This document shows, piece by piece, positions 16,259 to 21,989 of a DNA stretch of 21,989 bases (positions within the stretch are counted from its first letter, which is position 1; every line of letters starts with the position of its first letter). The position numbers were made by a program, and so were the translations under genes. The notes beneath the pieces were generated by a model, which was not told where the DNA came from, searched no databases, and was given only the letters and a program-made list of their open reading frames with translations. The stretch is from Bacteroidota bacterium (lineage in GTDB: Bacteria > Bacteroidota > Bacteroidia > Bacteroidales > JAAUTT01): assembly GCA_023429135.1 (NCBI GenBank), contig JAEYWD010000081.1, forward strand, positions 1 to 21,989, written 5' to 3'.

Positions 16259-16663
16259 TTATCCATTCTCGAGTAAGTCAAGCTTTTGTTCACGATAAAA
16301 AGCAAACTTATTATCAGCACTCAAAAGCTGCATCTTTTCAGCTACTGCCTGAGAAATGATTAAATGATCAAAAGGATCGTTATGGCCTGGTGCTGTAGTA
16401 AGTGAATTTAAAACAATTAAATGCTTTTCCGTTACAGGAAGAAATTTAATCGTTGTCTTTTCCTTTATAGTCTCACAAAATTCCTTAAATGAAATTTTCA
16501 ACTGCAATCCTCCATCGCGGGCTTTAATGGCAATCTCCTGCAATGACACTATACTAATGTAAATATTACTATGGAAAGCTATAATATCATATATATTGGA
16601 ATCTAGTTCATCATTGCCAGCTAAAAACCATATTATTATATGAGTATCAAGCAAATATCTCAT
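16259..16663 (-). CDS. PIN-domain ribonuclease toxin (VapC-like)
   Basis: PIN-domain protein of 134 residues, the full length of the family. The acidic metal-binding residues are present: D6 in YLLDTHIIIW, E43 in VSLQEIAIKA, D96/D99 in GHNDPFDHLIISQA and D117 in LLSADNKFAFY. Such proteins cut tRNA, rRNA or mRNA with Mg2+ when not held by an antitoxin. The gene starts at the base after the stop codon of a 55-residue ORF, the arrangement expected for antitoxin-toxin pairs. No catalytic residue is lost, so the toxin should be active. The RNA target cannot be read from the sequence. Confidence 0.9.
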   Translation of the reverse strand: MRYLLDTHIIIWFLAGNDELDSNIYDIIAFHSNIYISIVSLQEIAIKARDGGLQLKISFKEFCETIKEKTTIKFLPVTEKHLIVLNSLTTAPGHNDPFDHLIISQAVAEKMQLLSADNKFAFYREQKLDLLENG

Positions 16664-16831
16664 TTAAAAACAATCGGATGATATAACAAGCCTATTCTTT
16701 AGAATACCAAAAGCTTTTGAATTTTTTGTAGTCCTTTTAGCTCCTGTTCTTTTACCTGTTGGATTATCAACTCCCAGGTTTCTCCCAGGTTTAGTAGATT
16801 TGAACTCCCTTTTTTTAACTACAGTTTTCAT
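16664..16831 (-). CDS. small basic protein, probable antitoxin of the PIN toxin
   Basis: ORF of 55 residues beginning MKTVVKKREFKSTKPGRNLG and ending FGILKNRLVISSDCF. Its TAA stop directly abuts the toxin ATG (TAA-ATG). Position, size and coupling indicate the antitoxin. It is very basic in the first 40 residues and has no AbrB, RHH or Phd/YefM fold that I can recognise. The last part, with an FG...K...SD pattern, recalls the C-terminal toxin-binding tail of DUF2281-type antitoxins that pair with PIN toxins. It could be a shortened member of that group, a new type, or a decayed antitoxin. A consensus promoter lies just upstream. Confidence 0.65.
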   Translation of the reverse strand: MKTVVKKREFKSTKPGRNLGVDNPTGKRTGAKRTTKNSKAFGILKNRLVISSDCF

Positions 16832-16844
16832 TTATAATTTTTTA

Positions 16845-16876
16845 CAAATTTAAGAATTTAAAAAAACGTAAGACAA
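16845..16876 (-). promoter_or_regulatory. promoter of the toxin-antitoxin pair
   Basis: On the minus strand TTG (16876-16874), a 21-bp spacer and TAAATTTG (16852-16845) match the Bacteroidota consensus. The antitoxin start at 16831 leaves a leader of only a few bases. No clear operator dyad is visible. Confidence 0.6.
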
Positions 16877-16943
16877 TTTTTATAAAATTTCTGACAGTAC
16901 ACCTTCCTGAGAAAGTGTTAAAGTTAAAAAATTAATACTTTTA

Positions 16944-16979
16944 GATTCTGTAGGATTCTTTCATAAATCCTGCAGAATC
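16944..16979 (-). terminator. hairpin after the GH3 gene, probable terminator
   Basis: GATTCTGTAGGATT (16944-16957) pairs with AATCCTGCAGAATC (16966-16979): 14 pairs with one G-T-type position and an 8-base loop. On the minus strand it begins 17 bp after the GH3 stop and is followed by an A/T-rich stretch containing TTTTTT, not an immediate T-run. It is a strong hairpin but an imperfect terminator, and could instead stabilise the 3' end. Confidence 0.5.
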
Positions 16980-16996
16980 GACAATCTTACTTCATA

Positions 16997-18871
16997 TTAC
17001 TTATACTTAAGCCCAAATCCAAAAGGATAAAGTGGATCTTTTGAATCGTATGGCATATCTTCCTTCTGTTTTTTTACAGCATCCATGGACGATGGCAATT
17101 CTAATGGCAATTTCCCTTCGGGTTTGGCTTTGCCGAAAATTACATCTAACACAGCTTCGTCACTTGCTCCGAAGTTTGCCAGCAAGCCTTTGGCTTTAGC
17201 ACTAATTTCAGGAATCACAGCCGGACGATCAATATAAATATCCACAATAGTTGGAACTGTTTTCAGCAGGTTAAGAATGCTGTCCTTCTGAAGTCCTTTG
17301 AAATCCAGATCGCCATGATGAAACATTTTGGCCATCATAATATCGGACTTTACAGGTATCCACGGGGTTTGAAGGCGTATAATTGCGAAATCCGCATCTT
17401 TAGGATTATCGACAACAGTTCCGTATTTGGCCGCTAGATCTTTATTCACATTTTTTACATAAATTTTATGTTTACCGGCAGTCAGCGGCAACACTTTATT
17501 GTCATTCTTTAACAACACCATGGCTCTGCGTTGCGATTCGTTACCGGCAGCAACAAATTCGGGCTTACCAACAATTTTTCCTGCCTGTTCTTCATTCACA
17601 AAAGGATTATCAAAAAGACCAAGTTCAAACTTTTGCTTTAGTAAGCGCTTAACCGATTCATCAATTCTGGCTTCCGTAATTTTGCCATCTTTTACAAGTT
17701 TAACAATAACTTCGGGACAGTTTTCACCGCCAAACTGGTCAACCCCGGCATCGATAATTTTTTGCACACGCTCTTCTGTCGAAAGTTTTTCAACCCCCCA
17801 GGCTCTGGCCGGGAAAACAGTGCCACCCATTTTGGAATCGGTAACAAGGCCCCAGTCGGTACAAACAACACCATCGAATTTATATTTATTCCTAAGCAAA
17901 CCGGTGATTATTTCCTTGTTATAGCTAAAGCCAACATTTTCGGATGTCTGATCCATCGCTACACCGTAATATGGCATAATAGCAGCGGTTTGTGCTTCAA
18001 AAGCAGCTTCGAAAGGAATTAAGTGATAATTAAAATTTCTCCCGGGATAGACCTGTCCTTTTTGAAAGGGAAAATGAGGATCGAGTCCTTCGCGTTGCGG
18101 ACCGCCACCAGGGAAATGTTTGGTCATGCAGGCTACGCTGTTGCTATCGAGCTTTGCACCCTGATACCCTTTGATGTATGCCTTCACCATTTTTGCTGTT
18201 AATTGGGCATCTTCGCTAAAAGAGCCGCTGATTCGCGGCCAGCGTGGTTCAGTGGCAAGATCAATCTGTGGATGCAGACATTCGCGAATCCCCACTGCCA
18301 TATATTCCTGCCTCGAAATATCGCCAAACCTGCGCACAAGGGCCGAATCTCCAATTGCGGCGAAACCCAGCGGTTCGCACCATTGAGAAAAGGTGCTGGC
18401 GCTCATGGCAAAAATATTATTGCTGAAATGATTTCTTGGGTCGGAAGCAATGGTAATGGGAATTCCAAGACGTTCCGATTCGGCAGCTTTCTGCATCAGG
18501 TTATACCACTTTGCAGTAGCCTTAATTCCAGGCACAGCCCATAGATTAAAGTGGCTCATCTTTTTCTCTTTCATCAGATTCAGGGCATTGGGTGCAAATG
18601 AAAATATGCCATCCCCTGATGGTTTGTCCTCGATACTGCCATCGTCGTTAATACGGGCGCCATTGATGAACATCATTCCGGCCTTTTCCTCCAGTGTCAT
18701 CTGTTTCAAAAGATCGTCAACTCTGGAATCTACCGGCTGAAGCTTGTCTTCATACACATCCATTTTGCCGTTTTTGTTTAAATCGCGATACTTTTGACTG
18801 GAATTTTTACATGCACTCACCAGGAGTAAACAGGCAACCAGCAGCCCTATCCATTTCGTTTGTTTTTTCAT
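16997..18871 (-). CDS. glycoside hydrolase family 3, lipoprotein
   Basis: Surface or periplasmic glycosidase of 624 residues. A lipoprotein signal ends in lipobox VSAC (Cys21). DLNKNGKMDVYE (30-41) follows at once and has the spacing of an EF-hand calcium loop (D30, N32, N34, K36, D38, E41). The GH3 N-terminal barrel spans about 50-410: QMTLEEKAGMMF, HPQIDLATEPRWPRISGSF, CMTKHFPGGG and GVVCTDWG, with nucleophile D339. The GH3 C-terminal domain spans about 435-620 (RRAMVLLKND, GKLPLELPSS, YPFGFGLKYK). No FnIII domain is present. It probably removes beta-linked sugars from oligosaccharide ends; substrate and the acid/base Glu cannot be assigned. It is not part of a recognisable polysaccharide-utilisation locus. 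A large dyad lies at its promoter. Confidence 0.9.
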   Translation of the reverse strand: MKKQTKWIGLLVACLLLVSACKNSSQKYRDLNKNGKMDVYEDKLQPVDSRVDDLLKQMTLEEKAGMMFINGARINDDGSIEDKPSGDGIFSFAPNALNLMKEKKMSHFNLWAVPGIKATAKWYNLMQKAAESERLGIPITIASDPRNHFSNNIFAMSASTFSQWCEPLGFAAIGDSALVRRFGDISRQEYMAVGIRECLHPQIDLATEPRWPRISGSFSEDAQLTAKMVKAYIKGYQGAKLDSNSVACMTKHFPGGGPQREGLDPHFPFQKGQVYPGRNFNYHLIPFEAAFEAQTAAIMPYYGVAMDQTSENVGFSYNKEIITGLLRNKYKFDGVVCTDWGLVTDSKMGGTVFPARAWGVEKLSTEERVQKIIDAGVDQFGGENCPEVIVKLVKDGKITEARIDESVKRLLKQKFELGLFDNPFVNEEQAGKIVGKPEFVAAGNESQRRAMVLLKNDNKVLPLTAGKHKIYVKNVNKDLAAKYGTVVDNPKDADFAIIRLQTPWIPVKSDIMMAKMFHHGDLDFKGLQKDSILNLLKTVPTIVDIYIDRPAVIPEISAKAKGLLANFGASDEAVLDVIFGKAKPEGKLPLELPSSMDAVKKQKEDMPYDSKDPLYPFGFGLKYK

Positions 18872-18899
18872 ATGCAGTTTTTGTAAATGTTCCGAGAAG

Positions 18900-18965
18900 T
18901 AAATATAAAAAAATATCTAAAGCGTAATATATACATATTGTAAAATATTACACTTTAGATATTTT
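18900..18965 (-). promoter_or_regulatory. GH3 promoter with long inverted repeat
   Basis: Minus-strand TATATTTA (18907-18900) is a 7/8 match to the -7 consensus, 28 bp before the GH3 start. Just upstream, AAAATATCTAAAGCGTAATAT (18910-18930) faces its near-exact reverse complement (18945-18965; one mismatch in 21 positions). Inside the 14-base loop lies a smaller palindrome, TACA-TAT-TGTA (18932-18942). The near arm covers the expected -33 region, so this could be an operator or activator site. It also begins only 12 bp after the DUF2141 stop and could act as a hairpin in that transcript. Confidence 0.55.
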
Positions 18966-18977
18966 AGAAACAAACAC

Positions 18978-19391
18978 CTACATATAAGTTGGACTGCAAT
19001 TCATAATCACTGCCGATTTCAGGTCGAAAATCCACTTTTCGAACGAAGGCGGTCCGAATGAAGCCTTTGCATTATTGGAAAAACCAAATCCTTCTTTTGG
19101 AATACCCAGCATTGATTTATCCATGGTACTGTTATTATTCTCATCGTGAAAATACTGGAAGCCATATTTGCCGGGTTTAAGATCGTTCACCACAATAATG
19201 CATACATTGTTTTTTATTTCTGCCTTAACACCTTTCAGCTCCTTCTGATTTTCATCGAGCAATTGAAAAAGAACCTGGCCTTTACTGCTCTTTAAACCAT
19301 TAATTTCAACGGTAAGCTTTAATTGCGAAAACATTACTCCGGGTATAGCAAATGCGAAAATCGCAAGCAAGAATTTCATTTTCATGTTCAT
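18978..19391 (-). CDS. DUF2141-domain exported protein
   Basis: Small exported protein of 137 residues with a signal peptide (cleavage after about residue 23, GVMFSQ). The body matches DUF2141: LKLTVEINGLKSSKGQVLFQL, then DLKPGKYGFQYFHDENNN, then MLGIPKEGFGFSNNAKASFGPPSF. The acidic DENNNSTMD stretch suggests metal binding, and the domain is thought to be a beta-sandwich. The function of the family is unknown. It lies upstream of the GH3 gene on the same strand with 106 bp and a big dyad between them, so shared transcription is uncertain. The short mature protein and its lack of an enzyme motif suggest a structural or ligand-binding envelope role. Confidence 0.85.
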   Translation of the reverse strand: MNMKMKFLLAIFAFAIPGVMFSQLKLTVEINGLKSSKGQVLFQLLDENQKELKGVKAEIKNNVCIIVVNDLKPGKYGFQYFHDENNNSTMDKSMLGIPKEGFGFSNNAKASFGPPSFEKWIFDLKSAVIMNCSPTYM

Positions 19392-19412
19392 TAATTTTTA
19401 ATGATAATGAAA

Positions 19413-19420
19413 CAAAAATA
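19413..19420 (-). promoter_or_regulatory. -7 element of the DUF2141 gene
   Basis: Minus-strand TATTTTTG matches TAnnTTTG exactly, 21 bp before the start codon. A TTG lies about 24 bp further upstream, a little beyond the usual spacing. Confidence 0.5.
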
Positions 19421-19543
19421 TGATCCAAAGTTTCAGTGGAATAACAAAAATTCCCCGACCGTAATATGTTGGCAACCAATTGAGGTTTTCACGTGCCGAA
19501 ATGTTTTACACCAGCTTATAACCTAAACAAAGCAAGTTTACCC

Positions 19544-19551
19544 TATATTTG
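19544..19551 (+). promoter_or_regulatory. -7 element at the deacetylase start
   Basis: TATATTTG matches the consensus exactly and ends 4 bp before the ATG at 19556. Transcription would begin at or next to the start codon, giving a leaderless message. No TTG lies at the expected -33 distance, so the promoter is not certain. Confidence 0.45.
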
Positions 19552-19555
19552 ACTC

Positions 19556-20578
19556 ATGAACAGACTCTTCTATCATCTGGCGAAGATATTTCCAATGGTT
19601 CCTTTGAAAGCTCTTACCTCCATTACGAGGCAAAGGACAATCTTTCCTTTTTATCATGCAGTTTCCAACAACGAAATAATTCACATAAAACATTTATATA
19701 AAATAAGGTCAACCGGGGATTTCGAGAAAGATTTGGATTTTCTTGCAAAAAACTTTGCCCCGGAAGATATCTTAACTTTCCGGGAGAAACTCAGAAACAA
19801 CGAGCTTTTAAATCAAAACTCCTTCATACTTTCATTTGATGACGGGCTGAGTGAATTTCATGATACAATTGCCCCTATCCTTCTCAGGAAAGGAATACCA
19901 GCCACTTGTTTTCTAAATTCAGGATTTGTGGATAACCGTGACCTGTTTTTCAGGTACAAGGCAAGCATTCTTGTAGAAAAAGTTAAGGAAACCAAATCGG
20001 TTCCATTAATTGAAAAAGCAAGAAATTACCTGATTAGCAAAAACCTACATAAAAAGGACCTTTCAAATTCCATTCTTGCCATAAGTTACCCGAACCGTTC
20101 TTTTTTGGATGAACTTGCCGGAATTCTGGAAATAGACTTCAACGATTACCTTCAGGAGAAAAAGCCATACATGAGCAGCGATCAAATTAATTCTCTCATC
20201 GGGAAAGGATTTCGGTTTGGCGCTCACAGCACCGATCATCCGCAATATACAGACCTTACTCTGGAAGAACAAATTAGACAAACCAAAGAAAGTATCTTAA
20301 ATATTACAGATCGTTTTCACCTAAATTACAAACTCTTCTCGTTCCCTTTTACCGACTTCGGTGTTTCGGACAGGTTTTTCAACGAAGTTTTCCAATCCAA
20401 CTCATTAAATTTAACATTTGGCTGTGCCGGGCTGAAAAACGATTCATGTAAAGGTAACATCCAGCGAATACCCATAGAAATTGACAACTTCACGGCTCGT
20501 GAGGTAATTTATGGCGAATATTTTTACTATCTTTTTAAAGCCATGTTTAATAAAAACACGATTGCACGTGGAAACTAA
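19556..20578 (+). CDS. polysaccharide deacetylase family protein (NodB/CE4)
   Basis: Protein of 340 residues with no signal peptide. NodB-homology motifs: FILSFDDGLSEFHD, with D95/D96 as catalytic base and metal ligand; GIPATCFLNSGFVDNRDLF; and GAHSTDHPQYTDL, with H224 and H228 completing the metal site. FSFPFTDFG at about 261-269 stands where many members have a Tyr-Pro-Tyr-Gly-type motif. The enzyme should remove N- or O-acetyl groups from a sugar polymer. With no export signal it probably acts on a cytosolic or lipid-linked precursor. An insertion (about 130-210) separates the two motif halves. The following GNAT gene overlaps its end by 11 bp, indicating translational coupling and possibly remodelling of the same sugar. 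Confidence 0.85.
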   Translation: MNRLFYHLAKIFPMVPLKALTSITRQRTIFPFYHAVSNNEIIHIKHLYKIRSTGDFEKDLDFLAKNFAPEDILTFREKLRNNELLNQNSFILSFDDGLSEFHDTIAPILLRKGIPATCFLNSGFVDNRDLFFRYKASILVEKVKETKSVPLIEKARNYLISKNLHKKDLSNSILAISYPNRSFLDELAGILEIDFNDYLQEKKPYMSSDQINSLIGKGFRFGAHSTDHPQYTDLTLEEQIRQTKESILNITDRFHLNYKLFSFPFTDFGVSDRFFNEVFQSNSLNLTFGCAGLKNDSCKGNIQRIPIEIDNFTAREVIYGEYFYYLFKAMFNKNTIARGN

Positions 20579-21656
20579 AACATACAACAAACATGAACTC
20601 CGGGAATTCGTCAATTCTGATTTTTATAAAGAATTACAGAACATCCCCATTAGTAAACACAGGGCTATTTCGCAGGTACGTAATCCTCGTGCCGATGAAA
20701 ATGATATTCTTTTAGTTGCAGCATACGATGGAAAAAAGTTAGTTGGATATCTGGGCATTCTTCCCGATTATTTATTTTCTGATGGCAAAACCGATAAAGT
20801 GGGATGGCTCACCTGCTTTTGGGTCGATAACGATTACAAATCGAAAAATGTGGCAGCCAACCTATTTTTGCGCGTAATCAGGGGCTGGGATCAGAAAATA
20901 TTAATAACCAACATCGTTCCGGCGCTGGAACCGGTTTATCAGAAAACAAAAATTTTTCAGCCAACCACTTATAAGTCAGGCATCCGGGGGTATGTCCGCT
21001 TCAGCTTAAATACCATTCTGCCTCCTAAACACCTTTTCTTTAGAAAAATAGTTCCGGTTTTGAAATTAGCGGACATAATTTTGAATCTTCCGGTCGATCT
21101 GAAGTTAACGGTGTTTAAAACATTCAAAACCAATATTCAATTTGAATATTTAAAGAAGTTAAGCGAAGAAGATGAAAACTTCATTACACGAACCCCCGAA
21201 CCAAACTGGAATCAAAGAGGAATTGATGAAATCAACTGGATCATTTCCAATCCCTGGATCATTCAGGGCCCAGCCGATCAGGAGAGTAGCCGGTACTATT
21301 TTTCATCAGTAAGCAAACAATTCTTTTACCGGATTTTAAGGGTAAAAAATAACCGGAACGAAATCATAGCCCTTGCAGTACTGATGATAAGAAACAAAAA
21401 CTTAACCACCCCCTACCTGTTTTGCAGCGAATCGGGTTGGGAGCCTTTAAGCGAAATAATTGTCAATACCCTGAAAGAGCAAAAACTCAATATGTTTACC
21501 ACATTTCACGATAAGCTGGCAAGGACTTTAAAGTCCATTCGGACACCTTTTTTGTTCACCAAAATCATAAAGAAGCCTTACCTGATCTCGAAAAAATTTG
21601 AATACATAACAGAATTAAACTTCCAGGATGGCGATGGCGACTGTGCTTTTTACTAA
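20568..21656 (+). CDS. GNAT-like acyltransferase coupled to the deacetylase
   Basis: Protein of 362 residues from the GTG at 20568, which overlaps the deacetylase gene by 11 bp. An in-frame ATG at 20511 would give 381 residues with a 68-bp overlap and is less likely. The N-terminal half has a GNAT-like pattern: DILLVAAYDGKKLVGYLGIL, GWLTCFWVDNDYKSKNVAANLFLRVI and ITNIVPALEPVYQKTKIFQP. The second half (about 180-362) contains another alpha/beta unit with WIISNPWI and LRVKNNRNEIIALAVLMI, suggesting two tandem GNAT-type folds. It should acylate an amine, perhaps the sugar freed by the deacetylase; that link is inferred only from coupling. No membrane segment or signal is seen. The exact family is not recognised. 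Confidence 0.72.
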   Translation: METKTYNKHELREFVNSDFYKELQNIPISKHRAISQVRNPRADENDILLVAAYDGKKLVGYLGILPDYLFSDGKTDKVGWLTCFWVDNDYKSKNVAANLFLRVIRGWDQKILITNIVPALEPVYQKTKIFQPTTYKSGIRGYVRFSLNTILPPKHLFFRKIVPVLKLADIILNLPVDLKLTVFKTFKTNIQFEYLKKLSEEDENFITRTPEPNWNQRGIDEINWIISNPWIIQGPADQESSRYYFSSVSKQFFYRILRVKNNRNEIIALAVLMIRNKNLTTPYLFCSESGWEPLSEIIVNTLKEQKLNMFTTFHDKLARTLKSIRTPFLFTKIIKKPYLISKKFEYITELNFQDGDGDCAFY

Positions 21657-21673
21657 AAAACACAACAAACCAC

Positions 21674-21701
21674 TTGTAATTGCCTGAATATTTTATATTT
21701 G
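21674..21701 (+). promoter_or_regulatory. promoter-like element with no clear gene
   Basis: TTG (21674-21676), a 17-bp spacer and TATATTTG (21694-21701) match the Bacteroidota consensus. Downstream lie a CTCAT/ATGAG hairpin (about 21736-21750), a 23-codon ORF and then the structured element before the intron. What it transcribes is unclear: a small RNA, the small ORF or the intron. Confidence 0.45.
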
Positions 21702-21810
21702 TTTATTGAATTCAAGGTTTACCATACTCATGCTTCTCATGACAAATGAGGCAGTATACATTTATTGTGCACCTTCTAGGTTGAGATTTGAAGGGATATA
21801 ACAAATACTA

Positions 21811-21866
21811 CAATTGTGTATCCTCTACAAGGATTGTAAAACAACATCGTAGATGTTGCACAATTG
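21811..21866 (+). repeat. three-stem structured element, intron insertion site
   Basis: CAATTGTG (21811-21818) pairs with CACAATTG (21859-21866). Enclosed are ATCCT-ctaca-AGGAT (21820-21834) and CAACATC-gta-GATGTTG (21842-21858). The result is a compact three-way junction whose last base abuts the first base of the group II intron. It resembles a REP-like dispersed element. No protein is encoded. Confidence 0.65.
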
Positions 21867-21989
21867 GTGTGCCGGGCATGTTGCAATTCTAAAGGGTGCG
21901 GGAGAAATCCCAAGTCCCGAAGGAGCCGTGATGACCGGAATTCTTTAGCGCAAAGCAAGGGTGCTCAGGGTGACCTGGGATCTGAAGGC
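21867..21989 (+). mobile_element. 5' end of a group II intron (cut by window end)
   Basis: The segment starts GTGTGCC, fitting the group II 5' splice-site consensus GUGYG. It continues with the domain-I-like text I recall from bacterial group II introns: AAGTCCCGAAGGAGCCGTGA, then AGCGCAAAGCAAGGGTG and ATCTGAAGG. Supporting structure is visible: CTAAAG (21889-21894) pairs with CTTTAG (21943-21948), and CTCAGG-GTGA-CCTGGG (21964-21979) is a hairpin capped by a GNRA tetraloop. The intron reads left to right, so its reverse transcriptase/maturase gene and 3' end should lie beyond the window. The subgroup cannot be assigned from this part. Confidence 0.75.

Noticed and set aside
21730..21801. 23-codon ORF after the promoter-like element
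   Set aside because: Too short and without a recognised family to call a gene; listed only as part of a finding.
21776..21958. 60-codon minus-strand ORF
   Set aside because: It runs across the structured repeat and the intron 5' end, with no family resemblance; taken as chance.

Overview
The window looks like the chromosome of a member of the Bacteroidota (Bacteroidetes). Four things point there: two outer-membrane receptors with an N-terminal carboxypeptidase-regulatory-like domain, a LytS-type kinase paired with a LytTR regulator, promoters with the -7 element TAnnTTTG, and a segment related to the gliding/type IX secretion protein GldM. Genus cannot be told from what is visible. No rRNA, tRNA, CRISPR array or complete insertion sequence is seen.

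Layout. 1-2850: a dispersed REP-like repeat, a structured leader and a TonB-dependent receptor. 2890-4844: a BlaI/MecI-type repressor with its likely operator, followed 3 bp later by an M56 (BlaR1-like) membrane protease whose C-terminal region is homologous to the C-terminus of GldM instead of a penicillin-binding sensor. 4845-7417 (minus): a three-gene unit of exported TPR-like protein, LytS-type kinase and LytTR response regulator, with a strong terminator. 7462-7567: a MITE/REP-like inverted repeat. 7611-9752 (minus): a second TonB-dependent receptor. 9928-10284: an indel-free array of seventeen 21-bp units. 10324-11547 (minus): a YghO-like GNAT acyltransferase with a very good promoter. 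11703-12293: a YdeI-like gene broken by one in-frame TGA. 12306-13373 (minus): an exported carboxypeptidase-like-domain protein. 13544-15649: a lipoprotein M3 oligopeptidase. 15723-16112: an Imm5-like orphan immunity protein. 16259-16831 (minus): a PIN (VapC-like) toxin behind an unrecognised 55-residue basic ORF, the likely antitoxin. 16997-19391 (minus): a DUF2141 protein and a lipoprotein GH3 glycosidase, with a 21-bp-arm inverted repeat at the GH3 promoter. 19556-21656: an overlapping polysaccharide-deacetylase/GNAT pair. 21811-21989: a structured repeat, then what I read as the 5' end of a group II intron that runs off the window.

How the genes work together. Most products act at the cell envelope: receptors, exported TPR and DUF2141 proteins, peptidase, glycosidase, deacetylase and acyltransferase. 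Two regulatory pairs, BlaI/M56-GldM and LytS/LytTR, converge at about 4.85 kb. The best candidate for an unusual system is the BlaI/M56-GldM pair, which could couple a BlaI regulon to the state of the periplasmic GldM partners (type IX secretion/gliding). That is an inference from domain content only.
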